Positions 1 through 15,300 of a stretch of DNA of 64,000 bases are shown in pieces. The stretch is taken from positions 354,553-418,552 of the forward strand of contig NMRB01000119.1 in the NCBI GenBank assembly GCA_002633025.1, in the 5' to 3' direction. A program made the position numbers and the translations under genes. The notes beneath the pieces were generated by a model. The model was not told the origin of the DNA. It was given only the letters and a program-made list of their open reading frames with translations, and searched no databases. Within the stretch, counting starts at the first letter, position 1; each line of letters opens with the position of its first letter. This DNA comes from Notospermus geniculatus (taxonomy: Eukaryota; Nemertea; Pilidiophora; Heteronemertea; Lineidae).

Positions 1-148
1 AAGAGACTTTCATTTGTAATCAGCTTTTAAGAATTATCAGTGTCGTATTATCTACCAAAAAAGACAATTATTACTTGCGAGTTCAATTGAGGAGTAAATA
101 GTCGAGAAGAAGAGTGTGAATCAGTAATCTTCGCAAAATAACACTTAC

Positions 149-353
149 TTCTTTTGCTTTGAATGTAATAGACCCTCTCTTGGACACAAAGTCCTGTCCA
201 GACACACCCTGCTGTACATTGATACCGGATATCGCCACCGTTGAAGTGACCGGTTGCCATGAGTAGAATTCCACTGACACTTCTCCGTCATCACCGTTTG
301 ACCTTGACACCTCCAGAAACACGATCCTCTGTGAATCATTTGTTGTGATAAAC
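149..353 (-). CDS. ADGRV1: ADGRV1 exon 54 of window (last Calx-beta region)
   Basis: RIVFLEVSRSNGDDGEVSVE, GQDFVSKRGSITFKAKE; human has TLISLQVARDSG and SGKDFVITEGTLVFEPG, in its final Calx-beta repeat. Ends at GAA|GTAAGT in phase 0. The GAIN/GPS and seven-helix exons should follow left of the window. Confidence 0.94.
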
Positions 354-3300
354 CTGCAAAAACAAGTCATGGAAATCAACAAATGAAAGCACAAAATCTG
401 ACGAAATTTCAAGTAATCAATCCTTCCACAATGAGATGAAGCATAAAGCAGTATATGAAATGAATCATACTTGGTGACTAAGAGCCATTCTGTTAGAATA
501 CAGTATGTTGCACAATTGACCTCCCTTCCACACCGCATACCATCTGTGTACCACATGCAGCATCATGCGCGTATCGTCCTCGTATCTTCCGCGGACATCG
601 CACGCCGTCATGGAAGGCACGTAGTGAAGCCATAACGTCATTTGCCCATGCGCAGACGTCATGCAGAAGAGACGCACGACGCACCCGTACCATACGCAAT
701 GAACTGAAGCGTACCTACCGCATGACGTACGCGGAACGTATGCGGATAAAGGGAGGTCAATTGTGCAACGTGCTGTAACTGATGGAGGCTGTTCCAACCA
801 ACCTACCTTGACTTTTCTGCGAACTGTATCAAGCCATCGGGGTAGTCACTTGCATTCACAATAACTTTACAATACTTCTTATTCTGATTGATGGTAGATC
901 CCCCACCAGTTGTGTTAGTCAGAATTATATAGAAAGACCTTTCTCTCTCTGGCGTCTGAAAGAACAAGTGTAAATGCCCAGAGATGTTTTAATGAGGGGA
1001 TGAAACACGATGACAAATGAGTTTCATAATTTTAGTGAACTTTTCTGCCACATGGAATTTGATTCTGCAGTCACATACATCAGTTTGTGGGGACCTACAT
1101 GTATATGACCTCCATTGCTTAACATCACATACTGGTACATTATACACATTACATTGAAAACCTACCGTATCCTTCTTTACTTTGATAGTGATTGTACACT
1201 CGGTCTTCCCCTTCTTACACACTGTGGACCCTCTCTTCACCAAGGGGTCTGGCATATCCGCATCCTGCTGTTCATTACTGTCCAAGGCCAGCTTTGCCAC
1301 CCATTCAACAGTCACATCATAGAACGATGCCGTGCGGGACAACTTCAGGCCTACTTCTGCACTTCCGTCTTCATTGATATATGCTGTCTTAGTCATAAAT
1401 GAGACAACGCCATTATATGCGCCACTCCTTTTGATAGTGACCAGCGAGTAGTTCTGGAAAGAAAATTCATGCATGATGTGGAAGCTTTGATGACAAGACT
1501 ATCGATGGTGTGATAATTTGTGTGAGATGACATCACCAATAAAGTTTGTCATTCTCCTCCTTGGGTATCATCATCGAGTGCAAGATAATTGGAAGGTGTC
1601 CCTCGAACAATAGCATTTCTATTGTTTTCCTATTGTTCGCGGGACACTTTCTCTGGCCCACCCTGTAGAACAGACAGGACATGTCATTTGACAACTCTTA
1701 CCTTTTGCCCATTGACAGTATTACCCTGGAGTATAGCAGCACCACCAGTTGGATTAGCCAGATAAACAACCAATGTCTCATCAGATTCAACCTCAGAGTC
1801 TGATCGGATCTGGAGGCTGATGCTACGAGGGCCAGCAGTGCCATTCTGAAAACGAAAATGACAACGAGGCCTTTATTTTGGACAAAGATTAATTTTTCTC
1901 TGTAGTTCCATCTGTTTTTAACTGTCACTTTGGCCTATCTTCACCTAAAGAGTGGATAACTACACAAAAGAGAATCAATGAGCAAATATTTTCTGTATGA
2001 CTGACCTCAAATAGTACCACAGTGCTCAAGGGCACAAAGTCTGAATGATCAGCAGTTGGCCTTATTGCTCCATCCGAAGTGTTAAAGATTTCCCCAGCTC
2101 CCATGGTCCTCACTGTCACCATGATATCACCATGTAAACCACCAGTCCTCATAACACTCAGGTGTGTGTTCACGCCTTCTTTCTCGGTTAGGGCCGGTGG
2201 AGTCAGGTAAAGCAGACCGTGTGGATAGTTGTTCTTGGAGATGATCACTTTGGCCCTGTTGAAGAGACTGCTGACCCTTGGTGATGCACCTGGTAATGAA
2301 ATGAAATGGGCTAAGAACCCAGAAGGGTCTACAGTTGGGTGTCCGAGTTATCAGAATGGCAGCTATTTTCCCTACAAAGTAGGTAATATGTGACCCTCCA
2401 CCACAAAACCAGTCGGAAGTCGCTCTGAGGTTGGCAGGTTGGCGGGGATTGAATTATCTGTCAATTTCAGTATTGTCTGTCTATTGTGAAATCTGAGTGA
2501 TTTCTTTATCTCCTGGTGTCATCTCAGTAGGCCTATGTTTAGGCTCATTTTCTGTGTGACTTCCAACTGGTTTTGTGGTGTAGGGACACATATACAGTTA
2601 AGGAGAGGGCACAATATTTCTTTGATTTTGGTGGCCCATCATGAGCTGATGGACTTGACAGTAGATTGACTTACCATTTCCACTACCAGTTGGCAAGGGA
2701 ACAACAGAAGTGATCTTGACATAGAAATGTTCCTCAACCTCTGGGATGTTGTCTGGCAGGATCTGGAACAAAAGGCATTGTTTACGAAATTACTCCAAGA
2801 GAGGCGAAATCAAACAAGAAGTTATACTCGCTGATACAACATGAACTATAGAGACGTAAATTACACTGAAAATCTCATCGCCAGGACAATGGAAATCGAA
2901 AGCGGAGAAGCAATTCATCCATTGATGAACATCGGTCACCTACCCGAATCATTATGATGGCTCTTGTTTGCTTGTCATCAAAGTTCTGTTTTCCTTCTGA
3001 GATGTGAGTGAAGTCTTTTCCGCTGGTTGCTCCTTTGGCTGTTGAGATAGTTTCATACTGGACTTGAATACTTCCTTCTGAGCCATACACACGCTCTATG
3101 GTCAACTCCATCTGGAAAAGTATGAAATCAGTCAGTATAAATCATACTGACTTGCATACCCCCCCCCCCCCCAAACGGCANTCACGGTTTACAGTACCCT
3201 CCGAAACGGCAAGCACAATGCATGTAAAGGGGCATCCTGGAGTTACTGCAGTGACAAGTTAAACTTCTGTTATTCATGACAAATTGAACATAGCTGGCCC

Positions 3301-6300
3301 AACAAGCTTGATCACTTCTCCCATCACTAACTTAAATTCTTACCGTTCCAATGTTTTCATTCACTGTCACCTCCCTGCTGTTGGAAGCAAACTGCACCAT
3401 GCCCTGGTTGTCAAACTTGAGTAATGTGTGACCAGTCCATAACTGTGCTCCACCATCAGTGCGAGTGGTTGGGGCCTTTGGTAAGTGAATGGCAAACAGT
3501 TCCGGTGTTCCTTGGTTCTTGGGGAGGACCTGGAACAGTGAAATGGAATGTGATCTACTTGCGTTCATATTGAAGAACTTTCAAATTATGATGCCAACAG
3601 AATAGACGATATCACTCCAAAAGAGTGCAGCACCTGACGGGCCAGCATCATGATGTCCTGCACGTCATTTCATGATGTCTTGAAGTGAGACGAAAAAAAA
3701 ATCAAATTGTTTCCCAACCTCATGATTGCTGAAACTACTGGATTTTTTTTCGAGTCACGTCGTGGCGTTCAGAAATGACGTACGGGTAGACGCTGCCCCG
3801 TCAAGTGCTGCACTCTTTTGGAGTGATAGAGTCTATTGTGAAAGGTGGTTGACAGTATAACTGCAATAATTCTCATTCCCAAAATGTTGGCACAAAATAG
3901 GCCTCTAATGATCAAGGATTACACTCACGCTTATCTTAAAGGACTGTGTCTTCTTTCCCTTTGCAAATCTGATCTTCGATGGGGAGGTTAGGACATTTCC
4001 CTGGGTAAATCCAGTGGGGATTTCATTAGATGGGAACCCTGCCTGCCACTGGATATCGAGGGAACCATAGGTACCAATTCTCGTCAGCGTGACTTGAGCT
4101 TTGTTATTAGCTGTAATAAAATTAAATAAAACTTTATATTGATTGAAACGGAGCACACAGAAGGAACAGTTTGTCATCTGTGTTACCTCAGACTATGTCT
4201 CCGTTAGAAAAAAAGTGGAAGTGCACTTCAACGATTTTACAGTGCAACAATCTTTGCAACCAACTCTCTTTCTAATCATCACATGGTTGGTATTCCCTAC
4301 CTTCATCAATTTTGGCCACTGGTTCAGCGAAGCCAACCTGGCTGTTTGCAGCTTCCTCTGCTACTTTGGCTTTGCATGTCTTGTCTGTTGGAGACAACTT
4401 GGGTCGGATTGTAACTGAAATGGTATCATCCAAGAGCTAGAGAAACACAAACGGAAAGTACAAGGACTGGATGTCCCAATTATTCATCCACATATTTTCA
4501 GAAATACTGGTAGTTTTTTTATCATTGATCAATTGTTGCAAAGCATTGGCAATGCCCTTTGAAACACCAACATGCATCAAAAGCAGGTAACCGAACAGGC
4601 CATGAAGCTGAAAACAATTGTCAAATCACTTACCTCCAATGCCATTGAACTGTACATTAGTCAACGTGATGGTGAAAGTTGAGTCGACAGCCATGAAGAT
4701 ATTTTTCTCAACTGGGACCAGTTTTGAAGCCGATTTTTCCCCATCATCAAAATCAATGGAGTTTGAACTAGTAGCTGGACCTGTGTGCGGCTGAAAGTAT
4801 GAATTGTATTGTAAAGTAAAATGGTTTTGAGTCAACATCAGGTGATAAACAGCAGGGAAGAGAACACAGAGTAGGCCTACACATGCTAGCGTTTCTCCTG
4901 TTTTCTAGGCAGAATCCATGGTCCCTTTGCTTAAAAGATTCCTCACGGTTGGTTAGCTGGATGACTTAAAACTGGCCTACTGCTGCGCCATATTTGACAC
5001 CAAGCCCTTCTCTCTGGTACATGTAAGTCAGCAGTGTTGCTGGCAACTTTGAACTTACCTGATCAAAGACAACACTGAAAGTGACTCGGACCTTTCCAAC
5101 GGATCCAGAAAGACGTGTAACATTTACTTTGACAGCTCGTGACATGTCGAGGTTGACAATGACAGACTGATATGGAGAGAAGACAGCAAAGATACCATGT
5201 GGATCATCGTTGTAACTGTAAAAGAACAATCACACATCAGAAAAAATTTGCAATTTCAGCGAGTGCCCGGCTTTTAACATAGCCCGTATTAAACGTTGAG
5301 GAACTCCTTTACGTTGAGGAGCATTCTAAAATACGAGCCATAGTCTAAGGGAAAGACAAAGGGTTGCTTAATACACAAAGTCTGCCACATAACTTGTCCT
5401 TTATTGGACAAGTGAACGTCTCAACAATTGAACCAGGGCTTCTAAACAGTTCTGTTTTACATACGTGATACTAATTTTCGATGTATTGAACACCGTATCT
5501 ATCTCGGCCCCTCCATCAACCTTGACCAGCTCCACAGTGAGTTCCTCAGTCAGTTCAGGCTCATCATCTGGCTGGATGTAAGTGTAGATGACGCCAATTC
5601 TCTTCTTGTCTGGGATGACAGCGACGCCTGACATCGGTATGGTGTCATTGTTGGAACCAGGGGGCACGATGACACGCCAGTGGACCTTTGTAAAAGAAAA
5701 GGGAAGTGACTCATAAGAGGAGCAATGTCTGTGTCATCCATGTCACAAACAGATATGTCAATGTGGACATAATCATTGATAAATAATGTTTTTTACTGCC
5801 AAAGATGCCTAACTCGAATGTCCCCAAAGAAGGACCTTCTCAATTCCTTTCCAAGTACCGGTAGATATCCCTCACCTTAATGTCACCGTAAGTCCCCTCC
5901 CTCCTATAGAGCGGGAAAGCAACTTTGGTTGGAGTTGAAGTCGGCTCTGGAAATCTCCTCGGCTGAACGGCAGCGTCAGCGAATCGGACTATACCATTTG
6001 GATCACCATGCTTCAGAATCTGGAATCAAGAGAATTTACAAATTTCTTTAATCAAGGTAAGATATCCTCCAGTCAAATGTTGAGGAACACATCGGATTTT
6101 CCACTTCTGAAAGAAAAGGGTTGTGTGGTACACAACAGGAATACGTCCTGCCAAAAAAAACATTGATCTTGTACCTTGATCTGTGCGTGGGCATTTTGCA
6201 ACATAACGGTACCAGTACTCTCTGTAATCAGGGAAGTGAGTAAAGTTCAGAAAACTTACGATGAGCTCTGCACTCCCTGCCCGAGGGCCCACTTCACCAT

Positions 6301-9300
6301 GACCAGAGGTGGATGGTTCGCCGACAATATCATAGATAGTAATCCAGAAGATCTTCTGTATCTCTGGGCCTGTGTACGGTTTTATGTTGAGTGAAATCAT
6401 CTTTTGTCCCAGTTCACCATTCTTCCATACAAGGGTACCCGTGGTGACTTCAGTTCCGCTGCTGTTGTAGCTGATGTCATTCGTGTCAAAGACTTGAGTG
6501 TTTTTGTTGTTGAAGCCCATGATACGCCAGTGGACCTAAGATTGGTGAGAGGAACGGAGAAATAGATTTAATAGAAATAGAACGGATCCACGATTTTGGA
6601 AAAGAGGGGGCGCACTGTGCTAGAAACACTGAAATCTGCTGTGAATTTCAATGATTTGCTCCAAATTTCCGAATTTCACGGTCGATTTTACAGATTTGTT
6701 GGCAGAAAGGGCCCCCTTGGATCTGCGCATGTAACTTGTCAGCATAATGTAAGCAAAGCATCTGAAAGGATAAAGCTTGGAAACTTACCGTCTGCTTCCC
6801 TAATGCTCCACCACTCCTTTCCAAGAAGAATGTCCTAACTTGAGGGATTGGTGGATTTGGAATGATGAGGCTCCTAGACCCGGCAAAGGTAAACTTGCCA
6901 TTGGGATAATCAGATTTCTCTATCGTGATGATAGCATTTGTCCTGCTTCCCAATCTTGCTCCACCTGGAAGGAAGATTTAGTGTGCCGGTATTAGTGGAA
7001 GAGACCATTCTAATTCAAAACATGGAGACCAGGGCCGATCGCACAGAAAGTCTGACAGTGATGGTACTACCGGTGCCTATCGGTAGTTAGTTACAATGCA
7101 TTTTCCCATTAACTAAACTACCGATAGGACTATCGGACTTTCTGTGCAGTCGGCCCAGGTCTTCGATTCAGTGAGAATAGGAGTGACTGGAACTCTTGTC
7201 AGGGGTTGATGTTTGTGAAGATGAAATTACCTGTTGCTTCTGTGAGTTTCACATGAAAAGATTCTCCAAATTCACGCTTGTCATCGTTCAAGATGATGAC
7301 TTGAATATAAGCCGACATGACCCCATTGCCAAATTCAACTTGACCATTCTGCAAGATGTAGTCATCGCCGAGCTTGGCAGTGTAATTGACAGCAATGTAC
7401 TTGACGGCGACTTTACCATAGCTACCGCCGGTGCGAATGAGAGGAATGCGGGCTATTCCAGCATCTTCTTTAACTGAAAGAGTAAGAAATGAAAAATTAT
7501 CTTGTGTGGTAGCCATGCTAGACGAGGAAAACTCACGACATGTCAAGGACTCATCAACTCAACCACTGGGTTACCAAGGATTCACAAACTCAACCATTGG
7601 GTTATCAAGGAGACTCATCAACTCAACCATTGGGTTATCAAAGGGCTCGTCAACTCAACAGTTGGGTTATCAAGGGACTCATCAACTCAATGATTGGGTT
7701 ATCAAAGGACTCGTCAACTCAACAATTGGGTTATCAAAGGACTCCTCAACTCAACGGTTGGGTCATCAAAGGACTCGTCAACTCAATGGTTGGGTTATCA
7801 AGGACTCGTCAACTCAACAGTTGGGTTATCAAGGGACTCGTCAACTCAATGATTGGGTTATCAAAGGACTCGTCAACTCAACAATTGGGTTATCAAAGGA
7901 CTCGTCAACTCAACGGTTGGGTTATCAAAGGACTCGTCAATGCAATGACTGGGTTATCAAAGGGCTCATCAACTCACCGATAGGGTTATCAAAGCACTCG
8001 TCAACTCAACGATTGGGTTGTCAAAGCACTCGTCAACTCAACGATTGGGTTATCAAAGAACTCGTCAACTCAATGATTGGGTTATCAAAGGACTCGTCAA
8101 CTCAACAATTGGGTTATCCAAGGACTGGTCAACTCAACTGTTGGGTCACCAATGACTCATCAGCTCAGCCACAGAGAAAGCTTTACTTACCAAGCATATT
8201 GATGGCTGAAGAATTGAACTCCAGTGTCCCTTCTGCATTATCATTCTTCGTGATGATAACCTTTTTGGTCGACAGTGGACCTATCTCGGGAGCCATATCC
8301 ATTTTCAAACCATTCACTTCATTGTAATTGTTCGTGCTGAATGGAAAGGAATTCCTTGTTATGAAAAGTATAGAATCCGACTTGATCAAGACAAGCATTT
8401 CACACAAGCCATTCGAAGTACAGAGTATCCTGACAACAACTGCTCAATCATTTCAATATTTTCACCTAGTTTATCAACAGATATTGACAACCTCACCTTG
8501 ACTGAAGTTCAACTTTAGTGATATTAACATCGAACTCCTCAGGTCCTTCCGGCCGTATGTCCTGTTTAATGGCAACCTGTAGTTTCTGCTCCCGCTCTCC
8601 ATTGCTGAATGTCAACACCCCTGACTTAGCTGTGTAATCTTCTCCTTCCTTTGCGGACCCTCCCGCAGTGGTGTAGAAGACCTTCACCTGGCCTACTCTA
8701 CCAAAATCCCTCCTGATGGTAAGGGAGACCTATCAATGTGAAGACGAAAGTGAAAATGAGCAATGGATATGAGTAAGCAAGTCATGGTACAGTACGTTGC
8801 ACAATTGACCTCCCTTCCGCGCCACACACTATCCGCGTACCACATGCAGTGTCATGCGTGTACCATCGTCGTATCTTCCGCGGATGTCGTGCGCCGCCTT
8901 GGAAGGCACGCAGTGAAGACGTAATGTCATTCGCCAGTGGTGCACGGATGTCACGCAGAAGAGAGGCGTGACGCACCCGTACCCGTACCTGCAATGAACT
9001 GAAGCATACCTTCCGCATGACGTTCGCAGAAGGTACGTGGATAAAGGTAGGTCAATTTTGCAACGTACTGTAGCAATATGAAAGACATCATAGCTGCTCT
9101 GGGTGCAACTTCAATTCAAGCATGATCTGCCAGTACGCAGCTTTGCCAACACACGGCCAGACACCTGCAGATCTAAAATGGTCTTGTAACAAGTCCATAG
9201 GATGAATGAATCGAACCCAATATTCGTATACTCACAAAGCTGTCATCCTCTGAAACCATCTTCTCCTGAGGTGCAGCAAACTGGAACAACCCATGTGGGT

Positions 9301-12300
9301 AGTCACTGGCCACCATTGTAATGACACATTTCCTTGCACCTGGTTTTGTTGAGACAATAGCGCCACCTGTGGCAGACGTGATCTCCAATGTATACAGATG
9401 CTTCTGTTCTGGTACTGTGTCGTCTTTTGTCTGTAAGATATTGGCACGAATGAACACAAAATTAAGTAGTTAATGGAAAAGACAAGACTGTAGAAGGGAA
9501 CAGATAATGAACTTGCATTTCAGAGTCAGACGAAATACAGTACGTTGCACAATTGACCTCCCTTCCGCACCGTGCACCATCCGCGTACCACATGCAGCGT
9601 CATGCGCGTGCCATCCTCGTATCTTCCGTGGACGCCGCACGCCGCTGCAAAAGGCACATAGTGAAGACGTAATGTCATTTGCCCGTGGTGCACGGACATC
9701 ACGCAGAAGAGACGCGTGATGCACCAGTACCATATGCAGTGAACTGAAGCGGACCTTCCGCATGACGTACGAGGAAGGTACATGGATAAAGGTTGGTCAA
9801 TTGTGAAACGAACTGTACTTGTTGGGCACACACTCAAACAATGAAACAAATCTTTGCTCATCTCACGTCATACCACCAAGGTACAAGAACAGTGGACTAA
9901 ACCATGATGGTCAGCTTTCTGACAATCTAGGGCCCTGACTTTGATCAGGCCAAACACAGACAGACTAACCTGAATCACAATCGTCTGATTTTCCTGGCCA
10001 TCTTTAAAGGTCACCTCCCCTTGCAGAGCGAGGAATGTCTCAGTATCCCTCTTCGTTATCTGCCACGTGATGGTCACCTCGCCGAACTTCCCGACTCCTC
10101 TTGTCACACCAATATTTGCCTTCCCATCATACGTCGCAGACGGTTCACCAATCACAATGGCACGATCTTTGGGTGCAATTCGTACAATGCCATTGGCTCC
10201 TTTGTCAGCTAGGATCGTTATTTTTGCTTCACTTGCTCTTGGGTTGATATCGGCATTATTGTCGGCTGATACCAGAGAGATGGTGAATTTTTCGTCACCC
10301 TCCAGAATGCTGTCCTTCTTGGCACGGAGTGTGATGGGCTGGTTCACTTCTCCCTGAAACCACAAGTATGAAGGTACATGTATTAGCACGATTTTCAATT
10401 CAATGCATGAAGTAGGCTTATGTTTCTTTCACCTACTGTATAGCAACAGGCACATCATTAAGGCACTATACACTGACGAAATTTGTGAGAGACGTTGCTA
10501 TGGCTGATTCATTGATAATTAAGGCTCGTTTCCACTAGAGCGGATTCCGCGGCGGTTTCCGGCGAGCGGTGCGGTTTTCACAGGGCTTTGGATAAACCTT
10601 CGATGGTTTAACAATACAATGGCCTATTGATTATCCCAATGCCTGTGAAAACCGCTCCGCTCGCCGCAAGACGCGGCGGAATTCGCTCTAGTGGCAACGG
10701 GCCTTTATTGAGGTATTTTTGATAGAGAAATGAAGTCAAGTCCTGGAAATAGAGGAGCAAGGGGTAGCCCAAAATCCGTAACAGAAATGTCCTGAACAGC
10801 CAAGCAGGCGATATGCTACATAATCTTTCTGCAACAAGTTCATCACAAGAATCCTTGAATCAACTTACATTCTTGAACGTCAAAGTCCCAGTCAATGGTT
10901 CATCAAAATCTTCTTTGGCATTCTCACTCAGCCTCCAAGTTACATGAACCAGTCCTTCTTTTCCCTGCAGGCGCTCGACATTAAATGTGACGTTTCCTTG
11001 AGGATCATTCACATTTTCTGGTTCTCGTACCGACAACTGGGGTTGAACGAATCCAAACATACCGCTGGGTGAGTCATTCTTCCTGATTGCCACGGTCACC
11101 TTCCTCTTGTCACCCAAGAAGGCTGTGGGAGGGCCTGAGACCTTCTCAAAGAGATGCACCTCAAATTTCTAAAAGAAGCAAAAACAAAAGGTTGACATGA
11201 ACAAGTGCAATGGAAAACACATATGTGACCCTCCACAGCAAAACCAGTCGCATGTCGCTCAGAAGTTGAGCCTCAATGAACTAAGATGACACCAGAAGAG
11301 AATGGAAGAAATAGATCATTTCAGATTTCATAACAGACAGACAATACTGAAACTGACAAACATTTGGTCTCAACCTGCCAAGCTAAGAGTGACATGCGAC
11401 TGGTTTTGCTGTGGAGGGTCACATACTGCATGCAACAACTAGTCTCATCATAATTTTTATCCGATACAGCTCTAGGTCAAGTTACTCAAAGACCTTTGTC
11501 GATGATGACTAATCCACAGTTAGACCAAAGTAGGTGGTCACCGTGACATATCAGAAACGATGATAAATAATCTTACCTCAATCCCTTCAGTAATTTTGTC
11601 ATCCAAAATAGTGATATTGATCGTTGCCACTGTTTGACCCTCAGCGAAAGTGATGTAGCCTCCATTTGGTTTATAGTCATTGCTGCTAACTTCACTTAGC
11701 TGGATTGTTCTCCATGAAATCGTGACGGCACCAAATGTTCCCTTCGTCCGGTTGACTGGGAGTTTCAGAACTTCACCCTCGTAAGCATCGATCTGGTCAT
11801 TAGCATTCTGAAAGAGAAAACAGAGCCAAATTGACCAGTTTATATGAAAAAGCTAAACAGGATGCCAATCGAGTATTTTAGACATAAGGACGAACGTACC
11901 GTGATGACATCAAACTGTATAACACCGCCAGCAACATCATTCTCACCAATAGAAATGGTAGCGACATCTCCTGGCTTCTTGATGCTCGGTCCGACGCCTG
12001 CAGTTGCTGGTGCGCCAATCAGGCGGACTGATGTGATGTTGACGAGGAAGGACTCTTCTTGTTCTGGGAGGTTATCCTGGAACAAAATAGAAGTAAATTG
12101 GTCAATAAAAGATATCGATAAATTTCTCATACAGTGCAACCTCCATTAGCAGACACCTCTTGATTAAGGACACCAAAGTTCAGTCCCAAATTGGTCAGTT
12201 CTATTCATTTTGACCTCTCTAATGAGGACACCTCTCAATTAGGACATCTCTAAGGGCCGTATGCACCAACGAAGATTATCTTGAACTCAGGTTGAGCCAC

Positions 12301-15300
12301 AACTTTTCCATTGTCACATCATGCCCTGGCAAGCCTGAACAATTGAAAAGCTGTGGCTCAACCTGAGTTCAAGATAATCTTCGTTGGTGCATACGGCCCT
12401 TAGAGATGTCCTGAGTTCAAGATAATCTTTGTTGGTGCATACGGCCCTGAAGGTGTCTCTTAATGGATGGCGTCCACTAGAGTGCCGACAACATTAGGAA
12501 GGGTTGCGAAAGCAAATTATGTCATTTCGGCATTCTTTCCGCGTCAATGACTGTTGGGCATTCTGCCCTCTCCCGAAAGTGCAGAAACGCCGAGAAATGT
12601 TTAGGAATGATAAAGACAGTGAACGGAATCGTTCAAGAATATGAGAATGTGGATTTACTAAATTTGCATTTCGCGTCTTGTCCGCGCCCTAGTGGACGCC
12701 AGGTTTTATTAGAGAGGTTCAAGTGGTATATGTCAAAATATCGCTCAGGCAAGCTTTATTGTGTTGCACAGTTCAACAGATTTTGTTCTTTACCAATAAA
12801 CCTGAGAAGAAAATTGAATACTGCCAATATCACTTACATGCTTGATAATGACAGTCACAGCTGTCCGATTGAGACGTGGCCCCATGGTCACGGTCTGTTG
12901 TTTAGCAATGTAGTCATCACCAGCTGTAGCTTGTTTAGATGGTTCCTTTGACATGTCTCGTGATGTGCTGAAAAAGTGGGAAGGTCATGGGGGTTTAAGA
13001 TCAAATTCCCCATTTGGGATCCCTGTCAAGTTATGTTTCTGAAACTTGGAGGGATGAATGAAGGGCAATAGACATTATTTTTGATAACATAAATGACTAA
13101 TTAGCTCTTTTGTTTTATCTTTGAGGCCACATTACTCCTAGAATCTGGCCATTTCGTGGGCTGATTTTTTCACCTCCTATTAGCGTTGACTGTCTGCTAC
13201 ATATATCAAAAAGAAAAACATTTGATTTTCATTGGTAAGTCCTAAAAAATGCTTCATTTGATAACTCACTTTTCCTTAAGTTGTGTTTNNNNNNNNNNNN
13301 NNNNNNNNNNNNNNNNNNNNNNNNNNNNNNNNNNNNNNNNNNNNNNNNNNNNNNNNNNNNNNNNNNNNNNNNNNNNNNNNNNNNNNNNNNNNNNNNNNNN
13401 NNNNNNNNNNNNNNNNNNNNNNNNNNNNNNNNNNNNNNNNNNNNNNNNNNNNNNNNNNNNNNNNNNNNNNNNNNNNNNNNNNNNNNNNNNNNNNNNNNNN
13501 NNNNNNNNNNNNNNNNNNNNNNNNNNNNNNNNNNNNNNNNNNNNNNNNNNNNNNNNNNNNNNNNNNNNNNNNNNNNNNNNNNNNNNNNNNNNNNNNNNNN
13601 NNNNNNNNNNNNNNNNNNNNNNNNNNNNNNNNNNNNNNNNNNNNNNNNNNNNNNNNNNNNNNNNNNNNNNNNNNNNNNNNNNNNNNNNNNNNNNNNNNNN
13701 NNNNNNNNNNNNNNNNNNNNNNNNNNNNNNNNNNNNNNNNNNNNNNNNNNNNNNNNNNNNNNNNNNNNNNNNNNNNNNNNNNNNNNNNNNNNNNNNNNNN
13801 NNNNNNNNNNNNNNNNNNNNNNNNNNNNNNNNNNNNNNNNNNNNNNNNNNNNNNNNNNNNNNNNNNNNNNNNNNNNNNNNNNNNNNNNNNNNNNNNNNNN
13901 NNNNNNNNNNNNNNNNNNNNNNNNNNNNNNNNNNNNNNNNNNNNNNNNNNNNNNNNNNNNNNNNNNNNNNNNNNNNNNNNNNNNNNNNNNNNNNNNNNNN
14001 NNNNNNNNNNNNNNNNNNNNNNNNNNNNNNNNNNNNNNNNNNNAGATGATCTAGTCATTAGTTCAGGAGTTATTGCACTTTTTGTGTTTTTGGTTTCCGC
14101 CACCTGGTGGCCAAACTGAGAGTCGAATCGGACCGAAACTTGGTGTCGTGGGTCATCTGACCTAGGGGTATATATGTACCAAGTTTCAGATCAATAGCTT
14201 CAGCGGTTACGAAACGTGCCCTGCTAACGGACAACGACGACGACGGACGACGACGACGACGGACGACGACGGACGACGGACGCACAACCATTGTATAAGC
14301 TCACCACGGTGAGCTAAAAATAAACAGCTGGATAATCAGTAAACTCCTCCCACAGTTTCAAGCCGCTATCAACTACGTTACCCGTGCTCTGAAACTGCTT
14401 CAGTTAGTGCCTTCCTCAAAGTATTACTACTAGATGGCATTAGCTGTCCAATGGGGACGAGTGTAGGTTATCAGTCAACCCCTGGGTAAGAATGACCTGT
14501 GAACTAAAGACTGAAGCAGACTTACATGAATGAAACTTGGATAGTTCCCTTTGAGCCTTGTTCCCTGATAATATGAAGAGTTACGGTGGCATCAGACCTT
14601 TCTGGTTCTGTGGTGGCAAGGGTGGTCTTCTCCCATGACACAACACCATATGGTGAATCACTCGCCATGATTATCATTGTGCTGGTCTTGTGTGCACCTG
14701 GAAATACAAAATTGTTGAAGAGGAAATCAAGCAGGTGGGTAAAAATAGAAAGCCTCCTATGAGATGCATTGGTAACTCGAGAAGCAACTCATTCAGTCAC
14801 TGCACTTCATCGCCAGATCCTCTCAGATCATTTATAATAGCAAAGTAGCAACTACAGTATGTTGCACAATTGACCTCCGTTCCGTGCCGCACACCATCCG
14901 CATACCACATGCAGCTTCATGCGCGTACCGTCCTCGTATCTTCTGCGGACGACGCGTGCCGTCATGAAAGGCACACAGTGAAGACGTAACGTCATTCACC
15001 CGTGGTGCACGGACGTCACGCAACAGAGACGTGTGACGCACCCGTACCATACGCGATGAACTGAAGCATACCTTCCGCGTCACGTTTGCGGAAGGTTACG
15101 CGGATAAAGGGAGGTCAATTGTGCAACGTACTGTAAGTTTGCTGTTGAATGCAAGGTCCCTTGGACACGAGTCCAACATTCTGCCACACTGTGATACATA
15201 CTGTCAATCAACTGATGAGGAAGATGAACTTTTGCATTGAGAAGAAAATTACCTGTTGAAGGAGTTGTGCTAATATCTGCATTTGTAGCATTATTTGAAT

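Noticed and set aside
2875-3111. Internal ATG of exon 48 as a gene start
   Set aside because: The ATG is directly after a splice acceptor and continues the Calx-beta repeat; no signal peptide.
7540-8170. CRISPR-like regular repeat
   Set aside because: Units are contiguous without unique spacers, in a eukaryotic intron; a minisatellite explains it.
7431-8327. 298-codon plus-strand open frame
   Set aside because: It is the 32-bp minisatellite read through; peptide repeats cycle through all three frames and no domain or splice context exists.
13249-14119. Long open frames across the N run
   Set aside because: Translations are almost entirely X; they come from the assembly gap.
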